Below are positions 1-5,284 of a stretch of DNA of 14,786 nucleotides, one piece after another (within the stretch, counting starts at the first letter, position 1; each line of letters starts with the position of its first letter). The DNA is from Flavobacteriales bacterium UBA3431 (GTDB lineage Bacteria > Bacteroidota > Bacteroidia > Flavobacteriales > Schleiferiaceae). Made by a program: the position numbers and the translations under genes. The notes below the pieces were generated by a model that was not told where the DNA came from, searched no databases, and saw only the letters and a program-made list of their open reading frames with translations. The stretch lies in NCBI GenBank assembly GCA_002381225.1, contig DFSS01000024.1:1-14786 (forward strand), read 5' to 3'.

Positions 1-415
1 CCATTTGGGTGGTCAGGGCATTCCAAATATCCGTATAACGCATCACGGCCTCGCGGCACGCGGCATTGTACTCCTCGACACTGATGGTCTTACCAATGTC
101 TTCTTTGGTGATGCCGAGTTCTTTCTCTACGCCGAGTTCAACAGGCAGGCCATGGGTATCCCAGCCGGCACGGCGATCGACTTTGAAGCCTTTTTGGGTT
201 TTGTAGCGGCAAAACAAATCCTTTAAGGCTCGGGCCATCACGTGGTGGATGCCGGGCAAACCATTGGCCGAGGGCGGACCCTCGTAGAAAACGAATTCGG
301 GACCTTCTTGTCGGATCGATTGGGCAAAAACATCCTGGGCCTCCCAATAAGCGAGCACCTCCTTTTGGATTTGGGGCAGGTTGAGCGCGCCGCGCTCTGT
401 AAATTTCTGGCTCAT
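1..415 (-). CDS. ileS: Isoleucyl-tRNA synthetase, N-terminal part (cut by window edge)
   Basis: Cytoplasmic class I aminoacyl-tRNA synthetase that charges tRNA-Ile with isoleucine. Only the first 138 residues lie in the window; the rest runs off base 1. Visible are FYEGPPSANG (residues 43-52), the class I signature region with GIHH at 55-58, and GWDTHGLPVE (84-93), all part of the Rossmann catalytic core. The signature reads G-I-H-H where most IleRS have H-I-G-H, which fits the eukaryotic-like type 2 branch. The start ATG at 415 overlaps the ridA stop as ATGA, so translation is probably coupled to ridA. No further upstream start is plausible because the frame would run inside ridA. Family assignment is firm; the C-terminal domains cannot be judged. 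Confidence 0.95.
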   Translation of the reverse strand, partial: MSQKFTERGALNLPQIQKEVLAYWEAQDVFAQSIRQEGPEFVFYEGPPSANGLPGIHHVMARALKDLFCRYKTQKGFKVDRRAGWDTHGLPVELGVEKELGITKEDIGKTISVEEYNAACREAVMRYTDIWNALTTQM

Positions 416-849
416 AGGGCCGCGATACACTTCAATTCAACGGCGATGGGGGTGGGCAAGGAGAGTACTTCCACGGTCGTGCGGCAGGGTTTGGGCTCCA
501 CCTCCGCGAAATATTCGGCATACAAGCGATTGAAGGTGGCAAAGTCCCGCTTCATGTCGGTGAGGTAAACGGTGATGTCGACCAACTGATCCCAGGAAGC
601 ACCGGCCTCTTCCAGGATGGTTTTCACATTGGCCATGACCGAATGCACTTGCATCTCAAAATCATAGGAGAGGATGCGCCCGTTCGCGTCGAGCTCCAAT
701 CCTGGAACGGAAGCAGCACTGGTGTCACTCTTCGGCTTGCGCGGGCCAACACCCGATAAAAAGAGGAGCGGGCCTACGCGACGAGTCATGGGATAGGCGC
801 CCACAGGCTGTGGGGCGTTGGAAGCAGAATGGGAAGATGTCTCGCTCAT
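412..849 (-). CDS. RidA-family enamine/imine deaminase (2-aminomuconate deaminase-like subgroup)
   Basis: A 145-residue member of the RidA/YjgF/UK114 family: small trimeric cytosolic proteins that hydrolyse reactive enamines/imines to ketoacids and ammonia. Visible are SGVGPRKP (residues 32-39), VDITVYLTDM (90-99), and the substrate-carboxylate arginine R123 in PCRTTVEV, followed by LPTPIAVELK with E138. The SGxxxRxP block and the slightly long N-terminus resemble 2-aminomuconate deaminase of the kynurenine pathway more than classic RidA, so the natural substrate is open. I chose ATG 849 because residues before it (from a TTG at 957) do not look like family sequence and a TACTTTTG box lies 7 bases upstream. 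The stop overlaps the ileS start as ATGA. The neighbouring PLP enzyme (1270-2280) may supply enamine substrates. Confidence 0.9.
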   Translation of the reverse strand: MSETSSHSASNAPQPVGAYPMTRRVGPLLFLSGVGPRKPKSDTSAASVPGLELDANGRILSYDFEMQVHSVMANVKTILEEAGASWDQLVDITVYLTDMKRDFATFNRLYAEYFAEVEPKPCRTTVEVLSLPTPIAVELKCIAAL

Positions 850-856
850 ACGGCCA

Positions 857-864
857 CAAAAGTA
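857..864 (-). promoter_or_regulatory. Putative -7 promoter element (TACTTTTG) for ridA-ileS
   Basis: On the minus strand the box TACTTTTG matches the Bacteroidota -7 consensus TAnnTTTG and ends 7 bases before the ridA ATG. A CTG sits 19 bases upstream where a TTG (-33) would be expected, so the -33 element is weak. Transcription would begin only a few bases before the start codon. Confidence 0.5.
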
Positions 865-964
865 CCCCATTTGGCCTACATAGCAGGCGTTTGGAGGGAG
901 AATTGGACGGGATGAGGTGGGGGTTTGGCTCGGCTTTTCGGCGGGCGAAAGCGGCAAAGGGCTA

Positions 965-995
965 GAAATAGAAAACGCGGCATTTTCAGCCGCGT
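965..995 (-). terminator. Terminator-like hairpin on the minus strand
   Basis: Perfect 7-bp stem (plus-strand bases 975-981 with 989-995; minus strand ACGCGGC / GCCGCGT) with a 7-base loop, followed on the minus strand by TTTCTATTTCT. The T-run is interrupted, so termination may be partial. It could end a short transcript from the -7 box at 1040-1047, or act as an attenuator before ridA-ileS. Confidence 0.5.
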
Positions 996-1036
996 CTCAC
1001 AACCCTTGATGAATCCGTTCGTTTTCGAAAGATTCA
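968..1036 (-). ncRNA. Candidate short leader or small RNA upstream of ridA-ileS
   Basis: A TATGTTTG -7 box (1047-1040) would start a minus-strand transcript near 1036. It would first form a hairpin of ATGAATC with GATTCAT (1037-1031 with 1015-1009), with an inner TTCG-AAAA-CGAA stem, and then the terminator-like hairpin at 995-975. This gives an RNA of about 70 nt. An ATG at 1037 could also open a short reading frame of 54 codons that ends at a TAG near 878, but its sequence resembles no protein I know and it crosses the terminator. Whether this is an independent RNA or a regulated leader of ridA-ileS cannot be decided from sequence. Confidence 0.3.
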
Positions 1037-1039
1037 TTG

Positions 1040-1047
1040 CAAACATA
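1040..1047 (-). promoter_or_regulatory. Putative -7 promoter element (TATGTTTG), minus strand
   Basis: Exact match to TAnnTTTG on the minus strand, in an AT-rich stretch that contrasts with the surrounding GC-rich coding DNA. No TTG lies at 19-20 bases upstream. It diverges from the plus-strand box at 1093-1100. Confidence 0.4.
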
Positions 1048-1092
1048 CCAATAATTTTGACTTATTGTATAACCTACCATAAGAAATTTTTG

Positions 1093-1100
1093 CACCTTTG
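1093..1100 (+). promoter_or_regulatory. Putative -7 element (CACCTTTG) for the plus-strand RNA
   Basis: One mismatch from TAnnTTTG, located 5 bases before the first base of the predicted closing stem of the RNA at 1105. The 45 bases upstream are strongly AT-rich, as often seen before highly transcribed RNA genes. No well-spaced TTG (-33) is present. Confidence 0.4.
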
Positions 1101-1104
1101 TTCC

Positions 1105-1237
1105 AGCATGTGATTGGGTGCCTGAAACCAGGCAGCGTCAAGGGTGTGATTTCTGAGCCTTTTCAATGCCCTTGACCTCCCAGTCCTAGCCTTGCACGCT
1201 AAAAACAAGATAGGCCCGACACATGTCGGGCTTTTTT
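1105..1237 (+). ncRNA. Candidate structured non-coding RNA with three-way junction and terminator
   Basis: The plus strand folds by eye into a nested structure. An outer stem pairs 1105-1111 with 1194-1200 (one mismatch). An 8-base asymmetric loop (1186-1193) follows, then a 7-bp stem pairs 1112-1118 with 1179-1185. This leads to a tight junction with hairpin A (1119-1124 with 1129-1134, loop AAAC) and hairpin B (1137-1147 with 1166-1176, 18-base loop). An A-rich linker leads to an intrinsic terminator. Four pairs are G-U wobbles on the plus strand (1111-1194, 1114-1183, 1145-1168, 1146-1167) and would be A-C mismatches on the other strand, which supports plus-strand transcription. No plus-strand gene follows directly, so it looks free-standing rather than a riboswitch. 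I do not recognise the family: the SRP RNA signature GGAAGGAAGCAGC is absent, and it is short for a 6S RNA, which cannot be excluded. Confidence 0.5.
1214..1237 (+). terminator. Intrinsic terminator
   Basis: Perfect 7-bp GC-rich stem (GCCCGAC 1214-1220 with GTCGGGC 1225-1231, loop ACAT) followed directly by six T (1232-1237). It ends the candidate RNA on the plus strand. The A-rich flank on the left (1201-1210) means it may also act on minus-strand transcripts from the PLP-enzyme gene, with a less ideal T-run. Confidence 0.8.
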
Positions 1238-1269
1238 AATTCTTCTTTAGTGTAGGGTACCTGGAGGGA

Positions 1270-2280
1270 CTATGCTCCCCAGCGGTGGGCCTGCAAATCC
1301 AAATTGCCCCCAGATAGAACCACCCCCACACGCTGGCCGGTGAAGATCTCCGGATGTTTCACAGCGGCGGCGAAGGGAGGCGAGCAATTGGTTTCGACGA
1401 CAATTTTGAGTCGCTCCGCAATCAGGAGTTGGCCGTGGAGAATTTCGGGATCCGTGACCGTGTGGATGGCGGTTACATGCGCTTGGATGACCGGAAAATT
1501 GATGTGTCCCAGCTCCGTGCGCATCCCGTCGGCGACGGTTTGGGGATTCTCGTTGTGCTCAATCTGGCCGGACGCCAAACTGCGGAAGGCATCGTCGGCC
1601 CCTGTGGGCTCCCCGGCATACACGCGCACCGACGTTCCATGCTTCATGTTCCAAACGTGCACAGCGAAAGCTGTTCCTGCGAGCAACCCTCCTCCACCAA
1701 CTGGAACGCCCACCCAGTCCAAAGGCTGGTTGCGCGCTGCGCAGTCTTCCAACAGCTCCCATGCGGCCGACCCTTGGCCTAGGATGACGGGGGCTTGGTT
1801 CGATGGGTGAATTTCTACCGCGCCCGTTTCGCGCTGAACGGCTTCAACCGCTTCGATCCGGGCCGCCAGCGTGGGCGTGCACTCGACAATGCGTGCGCCG
1901 GTCAAAGCGACGGCCCGCTTCTTAAAATCGGGGGCATTGGAGGGCATGACCACCGTGCATGGGAGGTCTTTTTCGGCACAAGCCCAGCCCAGGGCTTGGC
2001 CATGGTTGCCGCTGGAATGAGTAACCACTCCGGCGGAGGGCAGACCGGCGCGCTCTAACTCGAGCAGGGCATTTTGGACCCCGCGCATCTTAAAGGCCCC
2101 GGAGCGTTGGAAGTTTTCGCATTTAAAAAAGAGCGAAGCCCCGGCAAGCGCATCTAAACTCGCCGATGTGAGCACGGGAGTACGGTGCAATTTGGGCGCA
2201 AGCAGCTGATAGCGTTCGGCCAAAACCGAAGGCGTCAAAAAGGGAGAGAAGTAGGGATCCACACCGCAAAGTAACGCCAT
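1270..2280 (-). CDS. PLP-dependent serine racemase / threonine-serine dehydratase-like enzyme
   Basis: Fold-type II PLP enzyme of 336 residues, cytosolic. PLP lysine K64 lies in SGAFKMRG, the substrate-carboxylate loop is SSGNHGQA (89-96), the phosphate-binding glycine loop is GGGGLL (195-200), and SGGN (323-326) contacts the pyridine ring. PSNAPDFKK (113-121), QGS (169-171) and the E224/A228/D230 triad in GEPTGADD match the divalent-metal site of eukaryotic serine racemase, so it may racemise serine, dehydrate serine/threonine, or both. It has no C-terminal ACT-like regulatory domain, unlike biosynthetic IlvA. Residues 296-300 read ETNCS where relatives have EPTAG or EPSSA, an odd local change near the active site. 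The start could be ATG 2280 or, equally plausibly, GTG 2262 (330 residues), since the first six residues look dispensable. It is divergent from the flippase gene, with 45 bases between them. Confidence 0.88.
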   Translation of the reverse strand: MALLCGVDPYFSPFLTPSVLAERYQLLAPKLHRTPVLTSASLDALAGASLFFKCENFQRSGAFKMRGVQNALLELERAGLPSAGVVTHSSGNHGQALGWACAEKDLPCTVVMPSNAPDFKKRAVALTGARIVECTPTLAARIEAVEAVQRETGAVEIHPSNQAPVILGQGSAAWELLEDCAARNQPLDWVGVPVGGGGLLAGTAFAVHVWNMKHGTSVRVYAGEPTGADDAFRSLASGQIEHNENPQTVADGMRTELGHINFPVIQAHVTAIHTVTDPEILHGQLLIAERLKIVVETNCSPPFAAAVKHPEIFTGQRVGVVLSGGNLDLQAHRWGA

Positions 2281-2313
2281 GTGCGGGGACCTGCGAAGAC
2301 TCCGGCATTCGCG

Positions 2314-2321
2314 TACCTTTG
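2314..2321 (+). promoter_or_regulatory. Putative -7 promoter element (TACCTTTG) for the flippase operon
   Basis: Exact TAnnTTTG match ending only 4 bases before the ATG at 2326, so the transcript would be leaderless or nearly so. A CTG about 20 bases upstream is a weak candidate for the -33 element. Confidence 0.55.
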
Positions 2322-2325
2322 AAGC

Positions 2326-3753
2326 ATGTCGGGCCTGAAATCGCTCATGGGGGATACCGCCCTCTACGGACTCAGCAGCATCCTAGCCCGGGTGCTGAAT
2401 TTTGCCTTGACCCCGCTGTTGACGGTCGTCCTCACCAAGTCGGAATACGGCGTCAACTCTCTTCTTTACGTTAGCATCGCGTTCCTGATGGTCATTTTGA
2501 CCTACGGATTTGAGACGGCCTATTTCCGCGTCAGTCAGAAAGAAGGAGCGAAGGAAGCCACAGTGTATTCGACCGCGATGTGGAGCCTGCTGACCAGCTC
2601 CGCCCTCTTTTTGGCAGCCATGACCTTCCTCTATGTTCCAACCGCGGACCTTCTGCGCATGGGCGACCGACCCGAGCTTGTCCTCATGATGGCTTGGATC
2701 GTGGCCATGGACGTCGTCGCCGCGGTGCCCTTCGCCCGCCTTCGAGCCCAGCGCCGCGCGAAACGCTTCGTAGCCATCAAAATCACCCAAATCGCTGTCA
2801 ACTTCATCCTCTGCTACACCTTCTTCTTGATTCTTCCCAAGGCAGGCTTTTGGCTGCCGGACCTCCAGGTGGGCTGGGTGTTGATCGCCAATTTGGCGGC
2901 AAGCGCCGCGATGATTGCCATGCTGTTGCCCGAGTTTTTTTCCATCCAGCGCCGCTTTGATGTGGGCATATGGAAGACGATGCTGGTCTTTGGCTTTCCG
3001 CTTTTACTGGCCGGCTTGCCCGGTGTGGCCAACGAAATGGCCGACCGCTTTTTCATTGAGTACCTCATGCCTTTGAGCGAGGCCAAAGAGGCGGTGGGCA
3101 CGTATTCCGCCATTTACAAGCTGTCGATTTTCATCATCCTCTTCAACCAGGCCTTCCGATTTGCTGCGGAGCCCTTTTTCTTTAAGCAATCGGCCCAAAC
3201 GCGCCAGCAACTCGCCGATGTCCTACGGGTGTTTACCGGCATATTGAGCATCGGCATGGTGCTGGTTTTGGCCGGTCTGGACGGCATCAAATACTTCATT
3301 GACGCCAAGTATTGGGACAGCCTGCCCATCCTTTACTTCCTCCTTCTGGCCAATGTGTTCTTGTCGATGAATACGCAGATTTCCATGTGGTACAAGCTGT
3401 CGGACCAGACACGCATGGGCCTCTACATCACCCTCACAGGCTTTGCGGTGACCGTCGTGGGCAACCTCTATTTCATCCCCCGTGTCGGCATTATGGGCGC
3501 GGCCTGGACCACCCTGGCGAGCTATGTGGCCATGGCGTTGTTGAGCGTTCTGCTTGGACAGTACCACTACCCCGTGCCGTACAACTTTGCGCGATTGGCC
3601 TTGTACGTGGGATGTGCTGCAGTCCTTGGCTGGGTGGCGGCCTTCTATTCGATGACCAGCCTCTGGCCTTCGCTCCTTTGCGCCGGCATCATGGTGGCCA
3701 TCGTGGTGTATGCCGAACGCGATCTGCTTCGCCGCAAACCTTCAAGCACCTGA
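2326..3753 (+). CDS. Oligosaccharide/polysaccharide flippase (MOP superfamily, Wzx-like)
   Basis: A 475-residue polytopic inner-membrane protein with a regular series of hydrophobic segments along its whole length, about a dozen or more, consistent with the usual 12-14 helices of MOP-family lipid-linked sugar exporters. The N-terminal segment, with DTALYGLSSILARVLNF near residues 9-25, is typical of Bacteroidota polysaccharide-biosynthesis proteins of this family. Such proteins move undecaprenyl-linked glycans across the inner membrane; the exact cargo cannot be told from sequence. It starts 4 bases after a -7 box and its stop is 3 bases before dut. The downstream nucleotidyltransferase and envelope genes support a role in surface glycan or cell-wall assembly. 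A short basic tail (RRKPSST) ends the protein. Confidence 0.85.
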   Translation: MSGLKSLMGDTALYGLSSILARVLNFALTPLLTVVLTKSEYGVNSLLYVSIAFLMVILTYGFETAYFRVSQKEGAKEATVYSTAMWSLLTSSALFLAAMTFLYVPTADLLRMGDRPELVLMMAWIVAMDVVAAVPFARLRAQRRAKRFVAIKITQIAVNFILCYTFFLILPKAGFWLPDLQVGWVLIANLAASAAMIAMLLPEFFSIQRRFDVGIWKTMLVFGFPLLLAGLPGVANEMADRFFIEYLMPLSEAKEAVGTYSAIYKLSIFIILFNQAFRFAAEPFFFKQSAQTRQQLADVLRVFTGILSIGMVLVLAGLDGIKYFIDAKYWDSLPILYFLLLANVFLSMNTQISMWYKLSDQTRMGLYITLTGFAVTVVGNLYFIPRVGIMGAAWTTLASYVAMALLSVLLGQYHYPVPYNFARLALYVGCAAVLGWVAAFYSMTSLWPSLLCAGIMVAIVVYAERDLLRRKPSST

Positions 3754-3756
3754 CCC

Positions 3757-4191
3757 ATGGACATTCAGATTGTCAACCATTCCAACAACCCCCTGCCCGA
3801 ATTTGCCACCCTCGATAGCGCTGGCATGGATCTGCGCGCCCATCTGGAGGCGTCCGTCACCCTTCAGCCGGGCGATCGCCGCTTAATTCCCACGGGCTTG
3901 CACATTGCCCTGCCTCAAGGGCTCGAAGCCCAAGTGCGCCCACGCTCGGGCTTGGCCTTCAAGCACGGAATCACCGTGTTGAACAGCCCAGGGACGATTG
4001 ACGCGGACTACCGCGGGGATGTAGGGGTCATATTGATTAACCATGGCCAAGAGGCCTTCACCGTGGCCCCTGGTGACCGCATTGCGCAGCTGGTGGTAGC
4101 CCGCTACGAGCGCTTTGCCTGGACCCCCGTCGAATCTTTGGACGAAACCGCTCGCGGGGCGGGCGGATTTGGACATTCGGGCCAGAAATAA
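3757..4191 (+). CDS. dut: dUTP diphosphatase (dUTPase)
   Basis: Homotrimeric dUTPase, hydrolysing dUTP to dUMP and pyrophosphate; this keeps uracil out of DNA and feeds dTMP synthesis. All five family motifs are present in 144 residues: DSAGMDLRA (motif 1, residues 20-28), RPRSGLA (motif 2, from about 61), the GTIDADYRGDVG block (motif 3), GDRIAQLVV (motif 4) and the C-terminal RGAGGFGHSG (motif 5) that closes over the active site. The length is normal for bacterial Dut. The ATG lies 3 bases after the flippase stop, so the two are very likely co-transcribed. Confidence 0.97.
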   Translation: MDIQIVNHSNNPLPEFATLDSAGMDLRAHLEASVTLQPGDRRLIPTGLHIALPQGLEAQVRPRSGLAFKHGITVLNSPGTIDADYRGDVGVILINHGQEAFTVAPGDRIAQLVVARYERFAWTPVESLDETARGAGGFGHSGQK

Positions 4192-4239
4192 TCCCCAGGC
4201 GTAAGAGAATTTGCCTAAAATCAGCCTCTTGCTGCATTG

Positions 4240-4247
4240 TACCTTTG
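4240..4247 (+). promoter_or_regulatory. Putative internal -7 promoter element (TACCTTTG)
   Basis: Exact TAnnTTTG match in the 84-base gap between dut and the nucleotidyltransferase, 28 bases before its ATG. It would give a short leader of about 23 nt. No TTG is found at the ideal -33 distance. It suggests that the second half of the cluster can be transcribed separately. Confidence 0.45.
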
Positions 4248-4275
4248 GGGAACCAAACCTTTTAGCGCAACAACG

Positions 4276-5283
4276 ATGAACATTATCATTCCCATGGCAG
4301 GCCGCGGCTCGCGTCTGCGTCCCCACACCTTGACGACGGCCAAGCCTCTCTTGCCTGTAGCAGGCAAGCCCATTGTGCAGCGCTTGGTGGAAGACATTGC
4401 CAAGATTGTGGGCAGCGACCTGAACCGCATCGCCTACGTGGTGGGCGACTTTGGGAACGAGGTGGAAACCATGTTGGTGGATGTGGCTACTGGGCTGGGA
4501 GCCCAAGGCAGCATTCACTACCAAGAAAAACCCTTGGGTACGGCACACGCCGTATTGTGCGCGGAAGACGCTTTGGAGGGACCTTGTGTGGTGGCCTTTG
4601 CGGACACCCTGTTCCGGGCCAAATTCCAATTGGATGCCTCGGCCGACGCGGTGATTTGGGTGAACCAAGTGGAAGACCCCCGGCCCTTTGGCGTGGTGAA
4701 ATTGAGCGAAGATGGCGGCATCACTGACTTTGTGGAGAAGCCCCAGGAGTTCGTTAGCGATTTGGCCATTATCGGCATTTACTATTTTAAGGACGGTGCG
4801 CGCCTGAAAAAGGAGCTGCAGCACCTCATCGACCATGACATCAAGGGCGGTGGGGAGTACCAGCTCACGCATGCCTTGGAGAACATGAAAAACGACGGGC
4901 TGCGCATGGTGCCCGGTCAGGTCGACGCTTGGATGGATTGTGGCAACAAGGACGTGACCGTGGAGACGAATGGCCGCATTTTGGACTTCGTGAAAAAGGA
5001 AGAAACCCTCGTGGCGGCCGATGCCGTTTTGGAGAACGCCACCATCCTCGAGCCTTGCTTCATTGGCTCTGGCGCGAAAATTGTCCATGCTACCGTAGGC
5101 CCGTATGTAAGCATTGGCGCAAACTCCACTGTGGAGAACAGCACCTTGCGCGATTGCATCATTGGCGCCAACACCACGATTATGAACATCACCCTTCAAA
5201 ACTCCATGATTGGTCAGCACGCCCACATTGACGGCCGCTTCCAGTCTTTGAGTTTGGGCGACTACAGCCGGCTGGAGGGATAA
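4276..5283 (+). CDS. Sugar-phosphate nucleotidyltransferase with C-terminal left-handed beta-helix
   Basis: A 335-residue cytosolic enzyme of the NTP-transferase family, which joins a sugar 1-phosphate and an NTP to make an NDP-sugar and pyrophosphate. The N-terminal Rossmann-like domain shows the nucleotide loop GRGSRLRPHT (residues 9-18), the conserved K23-P, FADT (108-111) with metal-binding D110, PFGVV (137-141) and VEKP (153-156). From about residue 249 to 315, hexapeptide-like repeats rich in I/V and G form a left-handed beta-helix, as in GlmU- and GMPP-like enzymes. The acceptor sugar and nucleotide are not determined; glucose-1-phosphate is the default guess. The ATG at 4276 was chosen because the open frame upstream (from 4237) lacks family similarity and contains the -7 box. 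It is separated from the TPR gene by one base. Confidence 0.88.
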   Translation: MNIIIPMAGRGSRLRPHTLTTAKPLLPVAGKPIVQRLVEDIAKIVGSDLNRIAYVVGDFGNEVETMLVDVATGLGAQGSIHYQEKPLGTAHAVLCAEDALEGPCVVAFADTLFRAKFQLDASADAVIWVNQVEDPRPFGVVKLSEDGGITDFVEKPQEFVSDLAIIGIYYFKDGARLKKELQHLIDHDIKGGGEYQLTHALENMKNDGLRMVPGQVDAWMDCGNKDVTVETNGRILDFVKKEETLVAADAVLENATILEPCFIGSGAKIVHATVGPYVSIGANSTVENSTLRDCIIGANTTIMNITLQNSMIGQHAHIDGRFQSLSLGDYSRLEG

Positions 5284-5284
5284 G

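Noticed and set aside
880..1037. Short minus-strand reading frame starting at ATG 1037 right after a -7 box
   Set aside because: The peptide would run through a terminator-like hairpin and shows no recognisable features. Its first codons are also half of a hairpin, so a structural RNA role is more likely.
1057..1085. E. coli-type promoter (TTGACT, 17 bases, TAAGAA) before the plus-strand RNA
   Set aside because: The -10 match is poor and Bacteroidota use a different primary sigma consensus. The CACCTTTG box at 1093 fits better.
925..1113. 62-codon plus-strand frame over the ridA upstream region
   Set aside because: It has no known motif and crosses both the minus-strand terminator and the AT-rich promoter zone, so it is most likely a chance frame.
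1105..1237. SRP (4.5S) RNA, tmRNA or a known riboswitch
   Set aside because: The GGAAGGAAGCAGC core of SRP RNA and the common SAM, TPP and cobalamin aptamer signatures are not visible, and the length is far too short for tmRNA or RNase P RNA.
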